Below, one piece after another: positions 6,839 to 16,823 of a DNA stretch of 52,344 nucleotides. The notes under the pieces were generated by a model that saw only the letters and a list, made by a program, of their open reading frames with translations, ran no database searches and was not told where the DNA came from. The position numbers and the translations under genes were made by a program. The stretch is from Actinomycetota bacterium. Lineage in GTDB: Bacteria; Actinomycetota; Acidimicrobiia; Acidimicrobiales; Ilumatobacteraceae. The stretch lies in the NCBI GenBank assembly GCA_005788815.1, contig SYAZ01000046.1, forward strand, positions 1 to 52,344, written 5' to 3'. Within the stretch, counting starts at the first letter, position 1. Each line of letters opens with the position of its first letter.

Positions 6839-9106
6839 TTATTTCTGGCTGGCAACTTTTGCGCGAACAATATTGAGCGCAGAACCGGCTTTGAACCATT
6901 CCACTTGTTCAGGACTAAATGTGTGCTTTGCCTCGAAGTCGATGGTGGAACCATCTGCCTTGGTGATGCGGCACTGCATTGGTTTGTCGGGAACAGGAGG
7001 AAGATTTAACACGCTGATGCGGTCTGTCTCTTCGATCTGGTTATAAGTGTCGGGATTGGCAAAAGTAAGTGGAACTAGCCCTTGCTTCTTCAAGTTGGTT
7101 TCGTGAATACGAGCAAAAGAGCGGGCAAAGATAACGACGCCGCCACGGAAGCGTGGCTCCATCGCTGCATGCTCACGTGAAGAACCTTCGCCGTAGTTCT
7201 GGTCTCCGATTGCGCACCACTGCACACCGGACTCGCCGTAGTGCTTGGCAATGTCTGGGTAACTGCGCCGTGAACCGTCGATCACGTCGAGGCCTTCGCC
7301 CACTGCGCCACCGAATGCATTGACAGCACCAATGAACAAGTTGCCCGAGATGTTCTCAAGGTGGCCACGATACTTAAGCCACTTCCCGGCTGCAGAAATG
7401 TGGTCTGTCGTGCACTTTCCTTGTGCCTTCATCAAGATTGGTAACTCGATGTAGTCGTTGCCGTCCCACGCAGTGAACGGTTGCAAAAGTTGCAAACGAT
7501 CAGAGGTAGGGCTCACTTCCACAGCAACACCGCTTCCATCTACTGGTGGAGCAGTGAAGGTGTCAACGCCGGGGTCGTAGCCCTTTGCGGGAAGAATGTC
7601 GCCACGTGGTGCATCGAGTGTTACTTCGGTGCCATCTGCAGCTGTGATGGTGTCGACAGTCGGATCAAAGTCGAGACGACCGGAGAGTGCAATGGCCATC
7701 ACGGTGTCTGGGCTTGTTACAAATGACAACGTATTTGCTGAGCCGTCTGCGCGCTTTGGAAAGTTGCGGTTGAAAGAGTTCACAATGCTGTTGGGCTTTG
7801 CAGTTTTATCTGCTGCGCGCTCCCATTGTCCGATGCAGGGACCACATGCGTTGGCCAACACTGTTGCGCCAATTGCTTCAAGGTCTGCAAGAAGTCCGTC
7901 GCGCTCGATGGTTGCACGAATTTGTTCACTTCCCGGTGAGATCAGGAGTTCAACCTTAGCCTTGAGGCCTTTGGCGAGTGCTTGACGTGCAATTGATGCT
8001 GCACGGGTGATGTCTTCGTATGACGAGTTCGTGCAAGAACCAATAAGTGCTGCCGAGATGTTCAGTGGCCAATCGTTTTCGCGTGCTGCAGCACCTACGC
8101 CTTGTGCGCCAATTTTGTGGGCTCGGTCAGGCGAGTGTGGGCCGTTGATAAGTGGCGTCAGGGTGCTGAGGTCAATCTCAATGATTTGGTCGTATTGCGC
8201 ACCATCGTCAGGACGAAGGTCGTCGGCTACAGCATCTGCGGCGGCAGCGATTGCTTCGCGACCTGTTGCGCGCAAGTAGTCACTCATGTTGCTGTCGTAT
8301 CCGAACACTGAACATGTGGCACCAATTTCTGCACCCATGTTGCAGATAGTTGCTTTTCCTGTTGCAGAAATGCTGTCTGCGCCTGAGCCGAAGTATTCAG
8401 CGATGGCTCCGGTGCCACCTTCGACGGTGAGTTGGCGTGCAACTTCCAAGATGACATCTTTTGGACTGGCCCAACCAGAAAGTGTTCCGGTGAGTTTGAT
8501 GCCAATAACTTTTGGCCAACGCACGTTGAACGGAAAGCCAGTCATGACGTCGACAGCATCTGCACCGCCAACACCAATTGCCACCATGCCCAGACCACCA
8601 GCGTTTGGTGTGTGGCTATCGGTACCAATCATCATTCCGCCAGGGAATGCGTAGTTTTCGAGAACTACTTGGTGAATGATGCCGCTACCTGGACCCCAGA
8701 AACCAACGCCGTACTTTGCAGAGACACTGCGCAAGAAGTCGTACACCTCGCGGTTGACATCGTTTGCGTCACGCAAGTCGAGTTTGGCGCCGACCTTTGC
8801 AAGAATGAGGTGGTCGCAATGCACTGTGGATGGCACGGCAGTTGTGGGAAGACCTGCTGTCATGAACTGCAATAACGCCATTTGGGCTGTTGCATCTTGC
8901 ATGGCGACGCGATCGGGATGGAAGTCCGCGTAACTGCGACCGCGTTCCATTTCTTGTGAAGCGGGGTCAGAAAGATGGTTGATGAGAATTTTCTCAGCCA
9001 ATGTGAGTGGACGACCAAGGCGCTTGCGTCCCAGTGCGGCATGAGCGGGGAGCGTTGCGTACACGCCTTGCACAAGTTCAATCGGGGTGCCAGCAGAAAC
9101 GGCCAT
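6839..9106 (-). CDS. acn: Aconitate hydratase (mitochondrial-type aconitase)
   Basis: Isomerises citrate to isocitrate in the TCA cycle with a [4Fe-4S] cluster. The 755-residue protein follows mitochondrial aconitase almost block by block: [34 protein letters not shown], and NMGAEIGAT. The cluster cysteines are Cys 358 (GSCTNSS), Cys 421 and Cys 424 (CGPCIGQ), and the swivel domain has [15 protein letters not shown] and [14 protein letters not shown]. It is therefore the ACO2 type, not bacterial AcnA or AcnB. The ATG at 9106 is preceded by an AAAGG ribosome-binding site. The divergent GntR regulator and the palindromes in the 70-bp gap make it the probable target of that regulator. Confidence 0.97.
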   Translation of the reverse strand: MAVSAGTPIELVQGVYATLPAHAALGRKRLGRPLTLAEKILINHLSDPASQEMERGRSYADFHPDRVAMQDATAQMALLQFMTAGLPTTAVPSTVHCDHLILAKVGAKLDLRDANDVNREVYDFLRSVSAKYGVGFWGPGSGIIHQVVLENYAFPGGMMIGTDSHTPNAGGLGMVAIGVGGADAVDVMTGFPFNVRWPKVIGIKLTGTLSGWASPKDVILEVARQLTVEGGTGAIAEYFGSGADSISATGKATICNMGAEIGATCSVFGYDSNMSDYLRATGREAIAAAADAVADDLRPDDGAQYDQIIEIDLSTLTPLINGPHSPDRAHKIGAQGVGAAARENDWPLNISAALIGSCTNSSYEDITRAASIARQALAKGLKAKVELLISPGSEQIRATIERDGLLADLEAIGATVLANACGPCIGQWERAADKTAKPNSIVNSFNRNFPKRADGSANTLSFVTSPDTVMAIALSGRLDFDPTVDTITAADGTEVTLDAPRGDILPAKGYDPGVDTFTAPPVDGSGVAVEVSPTSDRLQLLQPFTAWDGNDYIELPILMKAQGKCTTDHISAAGKWLKYRGHLENISGNLFIGAVNAFGGAVGEGLDVIDGSRRSYPDIAKHYGESGVQWCAIGDQNYGEGSSREHAAMEPRFRGGVVIFARSFARIHETNLKKQGLVPLTFANPDTYNQIEETDRISVLNLPPVPDKPMQCRITKADGSTIDFEAKHTFSPEQVEWFKAGSALNIVRAKVASQK

Positions 9107-9125
9107 GGTGGTTACCTTTCGGTGG

Positions 9126-9144
9126 GCAAGTAATTAGTACTTGC
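9126..9144. promoter_or_regulatory. Palindromic operator candidate, acn/gntR gap
   Basis: GCAAGTA and TACTTGC form perfect 7-bp arms around a 5-bp ATTAG centre. The site lies about 20 bp upstream of the acn start and within the divergent promoter region, a position suited to repression of acn by the neighbouring GntR protein. Confidence 0.5.
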
Positions 9145-9156
9145 GTTTTGTTCAGA

Positions 9157-9172
9157 TGTATACAACTATAAT
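9157..9172 (+). promoter_or_regulatory. gntR -10 element and TGTATACA palindrome
   Basis: An 8-bp perfect palindrome (9157-9164) sits just before a consensus TATAAT (9167-9172) that ends 4 nt before the GTG at 9177. The palindrome has the GT...AC ends common in GntR-family operators and would block the promoter if bound, suggesting autoregulation. The 4-nt distance to the start is shorter than usual for a leaderless transcript. Confidence 0.5.
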
Positions 9173-9176
9173 ACAA

Positions 9177-9908
9177 GTGAGAACCATTCGCTATCACCAG
9201 ATCGCCGAAGAACTTCGAGGCCGAATTCTCTCGGGTTCGTATGCGGCTGGGCGTTTGCTGCCGAGTGAATCTGATTTGTCCGCTGAATTTGAAGTCAGTC
9301 GCGTGACTATTCGCAAAGCCCTTGAGTTGTTGCGCGACGGTGACCTCGTTGATTCGCGCCAGGGATTCGGATGGTTTGTTGCCGGCGAAACAGTTCGTCA
9401 ACCTCTCGCACGGTTGGCCACATTGGAAGACCAACTGCGCAACTCTGGAGCAACGCCTGAGCGGCGAGTGTTGGAGTTTGCATTTGAAAAAGCACCCAAA
9501 GATGTTGCGCTGGCATTGGGTACTTCCCAAGCATTGCGAGTGCGTCGTGTGAATCTCGCTGATGGTGAGCCGTTTGCAATTGTCACGGTGTGGTGTCCCG
9601 GTGATTTGGGTCAACACTTGTCTCGTGCAGATGTTGAACGTTCTCCGTTTTATGAACTGCTCGACATTCCATTTGCAGGGGCAACACAAACAATTGGTGC
9701 AGATGCCGCCTCGGCAGATGAAGCTGCATTGTTGAAGGTGCCTATCGGTTCACCCGTGTTGCGGTGTGAACGAACAACCCAGAGCGTTGAAGGCAAGACT
9801 GTGTTGGTCTCGCGTCACGTTTTCCCTGCGCATCGCACAGAATTCGTGGTTGATTTACCGTTTGTCGATCAGTCGATTGCACCAAGCGGCTTGCGCTTGG
9901 TGGATTAA
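9177..9908 (+). CDS. GntR/HutC-family transcriptional regulator
   Basis: A 243-residue repressor-type protein. The N-terminal winged helix (about 1-72) reads IRYHQIAEELRGRI, PSESDLSAEFEVSRVTIRKAL and ends in a wing with RQGFGWFV. The UTRA ligand domain (about 85-240) classifies it in the HutC subfamily. I choose GTG 9177, because a consensus TATAAT lies immediately upstream and the family usually starts a few residues before YHQIA. Upstream in-frame starts at 9141 and 9156 would lie in or before the promoter. It is divergent from aconitase, so control of acn and of itself is likely. The effector is unknown. Its stop interlocks with that of the next gene by 4 bp. Confidence 0.9.
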   Translation: MRTIRYHQIAEELRGRILSGSYAAGRLLPSESDLSAEFEVSRVTIRKALELLRDGDLVDSRQGFGWFVAGETVRQPLARLATLEDQLRNSGATPERRVLEFAFEKAPKDVALALGTSQALRVRRVNLADGEPFAIVTVWCPGDLGQHLSRADVERSPFYELLDIPFAGATQTIGADAASADEAALLKVPIGSPVLRCERTTQSVEGKTVLVSRHVFPAHRTEFVVDLPFVDQSIAPSGLRLVD

Positions 9909-10612
9909 AGGAACTGCTTCTTCCAGCCGTCGTAGTCCTTTACAAGGCCTTCACGAATAGCGGTGATCACATCTGCACGCAAGCGCTTCTTGCTGTGAGT
10001 GTGCGCATCTGCATTGAGTGAGGACGTGGAATTGGCAAACTCAATTGCAGTGGTCATTAGTTCTGACTCATCAACAACGAGGTCGAGGAATCCTGTTTCC
10101 ACCGCATTGTCTGGAGTGAAAATCTCCGCGAGTAAAACTGAACGTGTGAGGGCTGCAGGCGTCACACGTTGGCGAAGAATTTCGATCGTGGAAAAAGGCA
10201 TTGTCATGCCGATGGCAACTTCATTCGCGGTGTAACGGAAATTGCCACGGACACCAATGCGGTAATCACCACACAACAGGATGAACACACCCATTGCAAT
10301 GGCGTGGCCACCACAAGCAATCACAACAGGATGAGGGAACGACAACAAGCGAATAGCGAGTTCAAGTCCGCCATTCAGCATGTCGACTGCTGGTTGACCA
10401 CTTGCTGCAAGTGTTTTGAGGTCGAAGCCTGCAGACAAGATGCCAGGGCGTCCAGCCAGAACCACAGGTGCTGCGTCTCGTTCTGCTTGATCAAGCGCTG
10501 CGTGAATTGCCTGTTGCAGTGCAAGTGACATTGCATTGGCTTTGCCGTCATCCATCGTGATGACAGCAACGCCATCAGTCAGCACATACGTGACAATGTC
10601 AGCCACTACCAC
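9905..10612 (-). CDS. Crotonase / enoyl-CoA hydratase-like protein (short form)
   Basis: A 235-residue crotonase-fold protein acting on an acyl-CoA thioester. The oxyanion-hole segments are SAGFDLK and CGGHAIAMGVF. NEVAIGM aligns with the PEILIG acid (Glu 144 of rat hydratase), but I find no match for the second acid (Glu 164). It is therefore either a specialised isomerase or hydrolase or an inactive relative, not an assured hydratase. It resembles the short crotonases catalogued as PRK06213. Its GTG start overlaps the end of the nitroreductase gene by 7 bp, so the two are translationally coupled. A second GTG at 10606 is possible. It converges with gntR through interlocked stops. Confidence 0.8.
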   Translation of the reverse strand: MVVADIVTYVLTDGVAVITMDDGKANAMSLALQQAIHAALDQAERDAAPVVLAGRPGILSAGFDLKTLAASGQPAVDMLNGGLELAIRLLSFPHPVVIACGGHAIAMGVFILLCGDYRIGVRGNFRYTANEVAIGMTMPFSTIEILRQRVTPAALTRSVLLAEIFTPDNAVETGFLDLVVDESELMTTAIEFANSTSSLNADAHTHSKKRLRADVITAIREGLVKDYDGWKKQFL

Positions 10613-11262
10613 TTATCCCAATGAAGGACTTTGCTCAGAGGCTCGCGCTTTGCAGGCTTGAAGTCTGTACCGATTGTGTAAGCAATAGGGAAGAGGCCCG
10701 CTTGGCTAATGCGATCGTGTGGGATGCCAAGCAAGTTGGCTGCTTCTTCTTCGCCACCGTTCATGAGGTGGATGGTGGTCCATGCAGAACCCATTCCACG
10801 TTCGCGTAGGGCAAGCATGAAACTCCATACGGCCGGCAACAGTGAACCCCACTGGCTTGCAGTGGCAAATGAAGGAAGGTTGTCGAGACGACCGTCGATT
10901 GCTGGGATGAGTAGAAGTGGTGCCTTCTCAAAGTTTTCAGCAAGAAATGCTGCAGAGTCACGAACGAGTGGCATGCGCTCTCCGCGTGTGTCGCCTTCAG
11001 CGAATTGGCGAGCAGGTGCATTGGAGTACAGGTCCCAGTTCTTGCGATAGATGTCAGCAAGTGCCTTCTTCTTTGCCGCATCTTCCACGACGATCCAATG
11101 CCAGCCTTGGCTGTTTGAACCTGTGGGTGCTTGCAAGGCGATTTCAAGGCATTCCTCGACAATCTCGCGCTCTACTGGCTTATCGAAATCGAGGCGCTTG
11201 CGCACGCTGCGGGTGGTCTTGAGTACTTCATCGGCGGAAAGGTTTAAATGCATGAGTCGCAT
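10606..11262 (-). CDS. Nitroreductase-family flavoprotein
   Basis: A 218-residue FMN-dependent oxidoreductase of the nitroreductase fold. Evidence is the N-terminal TRSVRKRLDFDKPVEREIVEE segment, the FMN-contacting APTGSNSQGWHW motif (about 47-58) and the C-terminal GIPHDRISQAGLFPIAYTIG stretch. The natural substrate is not identifiable. Two ATG codons (11262 and 11253) are in frame; a weak AAGG lies before the first. It is the upstream member of a two-gene unit with the crotonase, so it may reduce or oxidise a metabolite processed as a CoA ester, but this is inference. It is divergent from the second crotonase gene. Confidence 0.85.
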   Translation of the reverse strand: MRLMHLNLSADEVLKTTRSVRKRLDFDKPVEREIVEECLEIALQAPTGSNSQGWHWIVVEDAAKKKALADIYRKNWDLYSNAPARQFAEGDTRGERMPLVRDSAAFLAENFEKAPLLLIPAIDGRLDNLPSFATASQWGSLLPAVWSFMLALRERGMGSAWTTIHLMNGGEEEAANLLGIPHDRISQAGLFPIAYTIGTDFKPAKREPLSKVLHWDKW

Positions 11263-11315
11263 TCTGCCACGCCTTCACTGACAACTGACGAGTGGGACCG
11301 TGCCAAACTGGGGAC

Positions 11316-12134
11316 ATGAGCGACAGAGTCACTATTTCTATATCCGACGGCATCGCCGATGTTCGTTTTAACCGTGCCGATAAGCGCAACGCCCTTGACG
11401 GTGAGCAGTTCCAAGCGATTGTGGACGCCGGCGAATCATTGAAGACCAATAAAAAGATTCGTGTTGTTGTGCTCTCTGGGGAGGGTCCGTCGTTCTGTGC
11501 CGGCCTCGACCTTGCATCGATGGGTGCCATGGCCGGTGGTGGTGACCGAGATACAACGCAAAAACAACCAGCAGCTAGCGACATGGAAGAGGGACGCATC
11601 ACTCATCTGGGACAACAATCAGCATGGGTATGGCAAGAAGTGCCAGTGCCGGTTGTTGCTGCAGTGCATGGTCATGCTCTTGGTGGCGGTTGCCAGATTG
11701 CTCTCGGTGCCGACATTCGTATTGCTCATCCAGATACAAAGTTCAGTGTTCGCGAAACATATTGGGGCTTAGTGCCCGACATGTCAGGCACGGTTCTCTT
11801 GCAGGGCCTCGTGCGCCCCGACGTGATGAAAGACATCGTGTTGTCTGCTCGTATCTTTGATGGTCGTGAAGCACACGAAATTGGTGTTGTTACTCGCTTA
11901 TCAGATAATCCTCGTGAAGATGCATTTGCCTATGCCGAAGAGATCTGCAAGCGCAGCCCAGATGCGGTGCGTGGTGCAAAAGAGTTGTTGAACCGTCTCA
12001 CCATGGATTTTGCCGCTGCCCAATTTGCTGCAGAACGTCGCATCATTGGAAGCCTCATCGGCGGACACAACCAACGTGAAGCAGTAATGAGCGACTTCGA
12101 GAAGCGCGCACCTGCCTACATCGACCCCAAATAG
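11316..12134 (+). CDS. Crotonase-family protein, dienoyl-CoA isomerase-like
   Basis: A 272-residue crotonase. RFNRADKRNAL is the usual N-terminal block. FCAGLDL and GHALGGGCQIALGADIRI build the CoA site and oxyanion hole. The active-site loop reads RETYWGLVPD: an acid with a second acid eight residues on, the spacing of Glu 196 and Asp 204 in delta3,5-delta2,4-dienoyl-CoA isomerase, rather than the two glutamates of hydratases. It may therefore isomerise unsaturated fatty acyl-CoA during beta-oxidation. I start at ATG 11316; CAAACT lies 6 nt before it (leaderless-like), and a GTG at 11292 adds eight unconvincing residues. It stands alone before gltB. Confidence 0.85.
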   Translation: MSDRVTISISDGIADVRFNRADKRNALDGEQFQAIVDAGESLKTNKKIRVVVLSGEGPSFCAGLDLASMGAMAGGGDRDTTQKQPAASDMEEGRITHLGQQSAWVWQEVPVPVVAAVHGHALGGGCQIALGADIRIAHPDTKFSVRETYWGLVPDMSGTVLLQGLVRPDVMKDIVLSARIFDGREAHEIGVVTRLSDNPREDAFAYAEEICKRSPDAVRGAKELLNRLTMDFAAAQFAAERRIIGSLIGGHNQREAVMSDFEKRAPAYIDPK

Positions 12135-12147
12135 GCACCTAAATCCC

Positions 12148-12177
12148 TTGGCATCAGGGCATCAGCCTGGGTAGCCT
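12148..12177 (+). promoter_or_regulatory. Candidate gltB promoter
   Basis: TTGGCA (12148-12153) and TAGCCT (12172-12177) are separated by 18 bp. Initiation near 12184 would give a leader of about 80 nt before the gltB ATG at 12264. Confidence 0.4.
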
Positions 12178-12203
12178 TATCCTTGCTCGGGCCAGCGTCG
12201 TCC

Positions 12204-12222
12204 CGGGTGGACAATCCACCTG
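12204..12222 (+). promoter_or_regulatory. Hairpin in gltB leader
   Basis: GGTGGA and TCCACC pair perfectly around a 3-nt CAA loop, extendable by a G-U and a C-G pair. It lies about 40 nt before the gltB start. No T-run follows, so it is not an intrinsic terminator. It could act in mRNA stability or control; no known riboswitch is recognised in the 129-bp gap. Confidence 0.35.
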
Positions 12223-12263
12223 ATTACCCCTGCTCTCGTAGCAGATGTAAGGACTCGACGCAC

Positions 12264-15200
12264 ATGAACCCAGATCTCCCCATTGCCCACGGCCTGTACG
12301 ACCCACGCTTTGAACACGACGCATGTGGCGTTTCGTTCGTTGCCAATATCAAAGGCGTTCGCAGTCGCGAGATAGTGACGCTTGGTATTACCGCGCTATG
12401 CAACATGGAGCATCGCGGAGCTACGGGAGCAGAAGCAGACACGGGCGATGGCGCTGGAATTCTGATTCAGGTACCCGATGTATTTTTGAGAGCAGTTGCA
12501 GGTTTTGCACTTCCTGCCATAGGCAAATACGCCGTAGGCATCGCATTCCTTCCGGCTGATCCAGTACGCACAGCAACGGCAATTGAAACTGTTGAGCGCA
12601 TCATTGTTGAAGAAGGGCTTCGACCACTTGGTTGGCGTGTTGTTCCGTCGAACCCAGATTGCCTAGGTGCGTCCGCGCGTGCCGTCATGCCAGCAATTCA
12701 GCAGTTCTTCCTCGATGACCCTGCAGGTGCAGAGGGCATAGATCTTGACCGCAAGATTTTCGTGGCGCGTAAGCGCATCGAGCGTGAACTCATTGGTGAC
12801 ATGCGTACCTACTTCTCGTCGTTGTCGGCGCGCACACTCGTGTACAAGGGAATGTTTACGACTCCCGAGTTGGGTGACTTCTTCCCAGACCTGTGGGACG
12901 ACCGTATGGAGTCTTCGCTTGCACTCGTGCATAGTCGTTTCTCTACAAACACATTTCCTTCGTGGCCTTTAGCTCATCCGTATCGCTACATCGCTCACAA
13001 TGGTGAGATCAACACGGTGCAGGGAAACAGAAACTGGATGCGCACTCGCGAAGCGTTGTTGGCTAGCGACACGATTCATGGTCTTGAACGCGCGTTCCCA
13101 ATCTGCACACCAGGTATGAGTGACTCTGCAAGTTTCGACGAAGTGTTGGAGTTGTTGCATCTTTCAGGTCGTTCGTTGCCGCATGCATTGTTAATGATGA
13201 TTCCAGAAGCCTGGGAAAACAATGACCGCATGGATCCACGCAAGCGTGCGTTCTACGAGTTCCATTCTTCGCTGATGGAGCCGTGGGATGGACCAGCAGA
13301 CGTTGCATTTACCGATGGCACACTCATTGGCGCAGTGCTTGACCGTAACGGTCTGCGCCCTGGACGCTATTGGATCACGAAAGATGATCTTGTCGTGCTT
13401 GCATCAGAGGCTGGAGTTCTCGATATTGAACCTTCACGCGTAGTGAAAAAAGGTCGTTTGCAGCCAGGCAAGATGTTCCTTATCGACACCGCTCAAGGTC
13501 GCATCATTGATGATGAAGAAATCAAAATGCAACTTGCGTCGGAGCTTCCGTATGCAGAATGGCTTGAACAAGGCCTCACGCACTTGGCCGACCTGCCAGA
13601 TAGAGAACACATTGTTCACAGCCACGACAGTGTGATGCGCCGGCAACAGATGTTTGGATACACCGAAGAAGAACTGAAAGTCATTCTTGCTCCAACTGCC
13701 CGTACAGGTACTGAACCACTTGGGTCAATGGGTACAGACACTCCGATTGCTGTTCTTTCGGATCGACCTCGCTTGTTGTTTGACTACTTCCAGCAGCTCT
13801 TCGCACAAGTAACGAACCCGCCGTTGGATGCCATACGTGAAGAAGTGGTAACAGCAGTTGGTACAAGTGTTGGCCCAGAAGGAAACCTTTTGGCACCAGG
13901 TCCAGATAGTTGTCGCCAGTTGGTGTTGCCATTTCCAATTATCGATAACGACGACCTTGCAAAGATCATCCACATCAACGACGAGAACACACATCCACAT
14001 TTGGCTGCTGTTGTCATTAGTGGCTTGTATCGAGTTGCAGAGGGTGGCGAAGGTCTTCGTTCCGCTTTAGACAAGATTCGTCAAGATGTCAGCGAAGCAA
14101 TTGTTCAAGGCGCGCGAATCATCGTGTTGTCTGACCGCAATTCCGATGAGGTGTTTGCACCGATTCCTTCGTTGTTGTTGACAAGCGCGGTGCATCACCA
14201 CCTCATTCGTGAGAAGCGTCGCACAAACGTTGGATTGGTTGTGGAATGCGGCGATGCGCGCGAAGTGCATCACATGGCATTGCTTGTTGGTTTTGGCGCC
14301 GGTGCCATTAACCCGTATTTAGCATTTGAAACCATTGAAGACATCATTTCGAATGACATGTACATGTTGGGAAGCATGGAGCCATATCAGGCTGTGAAGA
14401 ACTACATCAAGGCATCGGGTAAGGGTGTTTTGAAAGTGATGTCAAAGATGGGTGTCTCAACGGTGGCCTCGTATACCGGAGCGCAAATTTTTGAAGCGAT
14501 TGGTTTAGCAACAGACCTTGTCGACGAATTCTTCACAGGCACAGTGTCTCGCCTCGGTGGAATCGGCCTTGAAGAGATTGCGCGCGAAGTGGCTTCGCGC
14601 CATGCAACTGCGCATCCGAAGCGCCCCGATCTTCGTGCGCATCGCCGTATTGAACTTGGTGGCGAATATCAGTGGCGTCGCGAAGGCGAATATCACTTAT
14701 TCAACCCAGACACTGTGTACCGCTTGCAGCACTCCACTCGTGCGGGGCGGTATGACTTGTTCAAGCAGTACACCAAAGATGTTGACGACCAGTCGCAACG
14801 TTTGGCAACGTTGCGCGGGTTGTTTGAGTTGCGTACGAGCGAAAGTGGACCAATTTCTATCGATGAGGTTGAACCAGTCTCTGAAATTGTGAAGCGATTC
14901 TCAACAGGTGCAATGAGCTACGGCTCAATTTCTGCCGAAGCGCACGAGACGCTCGCCATCGCAATGAACCGCATTGGTGCAAAGAGCAATACTGGCGAAG
15001 GTGGGGAAGACCCAGAACGCTTTACACCGATGGCAAATGGTGATTCAAAGCGTTCATCCATCAAGCAAGTGGCATCGGGGCGCTTTGGTGTTACTAGCGA
15101 ATACCTGGTGAATGCCGACGACTTGCAGATCAAGATGGCTCAGGGGGCAAAGCCTGGCGAAGGCGGCCAGCTACCTGGGTACAAGGTGTATCCGTCGATA

Positions 15201-16823
15201 GCAAAAACGCGTCACTCCACACCAGGAGTTGGCTTGATTAGTCCACCACCGCATCACGACATCTATTCCATTGAAGACTTGAAGCAATTGATTCACGACT
15301 TGAAGAACTCGAACCCATTGGCGAGAGTTCACGTGAAGTTGGTTGCTGAAGTGGGAGTGGGCACTGTTGCTGCCGGCGTGAGCAAAGCAAAAGCAGACGT
15401 CGTTCTTATTTCTGGACACGATGGTGGCACTGGAGCATCTCCACTCACATCTCTGAAGCATGCAGGAGCCCCATGGGAACTCGGACTTGCCGAAGCCCAA
15501 CAAACCCTGATGCTGAACGGATTGCGCGACCGCATTGTTGTGCAGGCCGACGGTCAGATGAAGACTGGACGCGACGTTGTGATTGCCGCCTTGCTTGGTG
15601 CTGAGGAATTTGGTTTTGCTACTGCACCACTAGTGGTGAGTGGTTGCATCATGATGCGCGTCTGTCATCTCGACACATGCCCTGTGGGCATTGCAACTCA
15701 GAACCCGACGCTTCGTTCACGTTTCTCTGGTAAGCCCGAGTTTGTTGTGAACTTCTTTGAGTACATCGCCGAAGAAGTGCGGGAGTATCTCGCACAACTT
15801 GGTTTCCGTACTTTGAAAGAAGCCGTTGGTCATGTGGAAATGATTGATGCTCGAAAGGCTGTCGATCACTGGAAGGCTAAGGGTCTCGACATTTCTCCGA
15901 TGTTGGAAGTTCCACATAACCCGTACAACCAAACTCCGTTTATGTCCGTCGCTCAAGATCATGGTTTGAGTGAAGCACTTGATAACGAATTGATTGCACA
16001 GTCCCAAACTGCAATTGCGGACGCTCGTCCGGTGAACATCTCCGTTCCGATTCGAAATGTGAATCGCACAGTAGGAACAATGCTTGGATACGAAGTCACG
16101 AAAGCTTGGGGTGGTGCAGGTCTGCCTGACGGAACTATCAAGATTCATTTCACGGGCTCTGCTGGCCAAAGCTTCGGTGCGTTTGTTCCTGCAGGAATTG
16201 AAATGCGACTAGAAGGTGACAGTAATGACTACCTCGGAAAAGGTTTGTCTGGCGGTCGCATCATCTTGCATCCACATCGTGAGTCCACATTTGTTGCGGA
16301 AGAAAACGTGATTGCTGGCAACGTCATTGGGTACGGCGCAACTAGTGGTGAAATCTTCATTCGTGGAACCGTTGGTGAGCGTTTCTGTGTTCGTAACTCG
16401 GGAGCGACAGCGGTCGTTGAAGGTGTTGGCGATCATGGTTGTGAGTACATGACAGGCGGTCGCGTGGTGGTGCTTGGCGCTACTGGTCGAAATTTTGCTG
16501 CTGGTATGTCTGGTGGCATTGCATATGTGTATGACCCAGATGGTCAGTTCCCAAGCAATGTGAACTACGAGATGGTGGACCTTGAACACGTTGGTGGCGA
16601 AGATGAGGAATGGCTCCGTGCCACAATCGCTCGACACGGTTCGTTTACTGAATCAGCCATTGCTGAGCGCATCTTGGGAGCATGGACTGTGGAAGTGTCA
16701 CGCTTTCGCAAAGTAATGCCACGTGATTACAAACGAGTTCTTACTGTGCAAGCAGAATCAGCAGCCGAAGGGTTGACACAAGAACAAACAGATGACCGAG
16801 TGATGGAGGCAGCACGTGGGTGA
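12264..16823 (+). CDS. gltB: Glutamate synthase (NADPH) large subunit
   Basis: Makes glutamate from glutamine and 2-oxoglutarate. Starting at ATG 12264 (AAGGA ribosome-binding site about 10 nt upstream) gives 1519 residues, the normal length. The N-terminal glutaminase domain becomes active by cleavage before Cys 21 in DACGVSF, leaving a 20-residue propeptide. The central domain is followed by the FMN/synthase barrel with GGEDPERF, and [10 protein letters not shown]. The 3Fe-4S cysteines are 1128, 1134 and 1139 ([12 protein letters not shown]). The C-terminal glycine-rich beta-helix has GGRIILHP, and GGRVVVLG. A longer frame from 12183 adds 27 residues unlike the family. It overlaps gltD by 8 bp. 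Confidence 0.97.
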   Translation: MNPDLPIAHGLYDPRFEHDACGVSFVANIKGVRSREIVTLGITALCNMEHRGATGAEADTGDGAGILIQVPDVFLRAVAGFALPAIGKYAVGIAFLPADPVRTATAIETVERIIVEEGLRPLGWRVVPSNPDCLGASARAVMPAIQQFFLDDPAGAEGIDLDRKIFVARKRIERELIGDMRTYFSSLSARTLVYKGMFTTPELGDFFPDLWDDRMESSLALVHSRFSTNTFPSWPLAHPYRYIAHNGEINTVQGNRNWMRTREALLASDTIHGLERAFPICTPGMSDSASFDEVLELLHLSGRSLPHALLMMIPEAWENNDRMDPRKRAFYEFHSSLMEPWDGPADVAFTDGTLIGAVLDRNGLRPGRYWITKDDLVVLASEAGVLDIEPSRVVKKGRLQPGKMFLIDTAQGRIIDDEEIKMQLASELPYAEWLEQGLTHLADLPDREHIVHSHDSVMRRQQMFGYTEEELKVILAPTARTGTEPLGSMGTDTPIAVLSDRPRLLFDYFQQLFAQVTNPPLDAIREEVVTAVGTSVGPEGNLLAPGPDSCRQLVLPFPIIDNDDLAKIIHINDENTHPHLAAVVISGLYRVAEGGEGLRSALDKIRQDVSEAIVQGARIIVLSDRNSDEVFAPIPSLLLTSAVHHHLIREKRRTNVGLVVECGDAREVHHMALLVGFGAGAINPYLAFETIEDIISNDMYMLGSMEPYQAVKNYIKASGKGVLKVMSKMGVSTVASYTGAQIFEAIGLATDLVDEFFTGTVSRLGGIGLEEIAREVASRHATAHPKRPDLRAHRRIELGGEYQWRREGEYHLFNPDTVYRLQHSTRAGRYDLFKQYTKDVDDQSQRLATLRGLFELRTSESGPISIDEVEPVSEIVKRFSTGAMSYGSISAEAHETLAIAMNRIGAKSNTGEGGEDPERFTPMANGDSKRSSIKQVASGRFGVTSEYLVNADDLQIKMAQGAKPGEGGQLPGYKVYPSIAKTRHSTPGVGLISPPPHHDIYSIEDLKQLIHDLKNSNPLARVHVKLVAEVGVGTVAAGVSKAKADVVLISGHDGGTGASPLTSLKHAGAPWELGLAEAQQTLMLNGLRDRIVVQADGQMKTGRDVVIAALLGAEEFGFATAPLVVSGCIMMRVCHLDTCPVGIATQNPTLRSRFSGKPEFVVNFFEYIAEEVREYLAQLGFRTLKEAVGHVEMIDARKAVDHWKAKGLDISPMLEVPHNPYNQTPFMSVAQDHGLSEALDNELIAQSQTAIADARPVNISVPIRNVNRTVGTMLGYEVTKAWGGAGLPDGTIKIHFTGSAGQSFGAFVPAGIEMRLEGDSNDYLGKGLSGGRIILHPHRESTFVAEENVIAGNVIGYGATSGEIFIRGTVGERFCVRNSGATAVVEGVGDHGCEYMTGGRVVVLGATGRNFAAGMSGGIAYVYDPDGQFPSNVNYEMVDLEHVGGEDEEWLRATIARHGSFTESAIAERILGAWTVEVSRFRKVMPRDYKRVLTVQAESAAEGLTQEQTDDRVMEAARG

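Noticed and set aside
9126-9144. Shared GCAAGTA half-site with 5201-5207 as evidence of one common regulator
   Set aside because: Seven bases shared twice in 52 kb is too little; the two sites have different spacing.
12183-12263. Longer gltB start at 12183
   Set aside because: The extra residues do not match, would overlap the candidate promoter, and a ribosome-binding site precedes ATG 12264.
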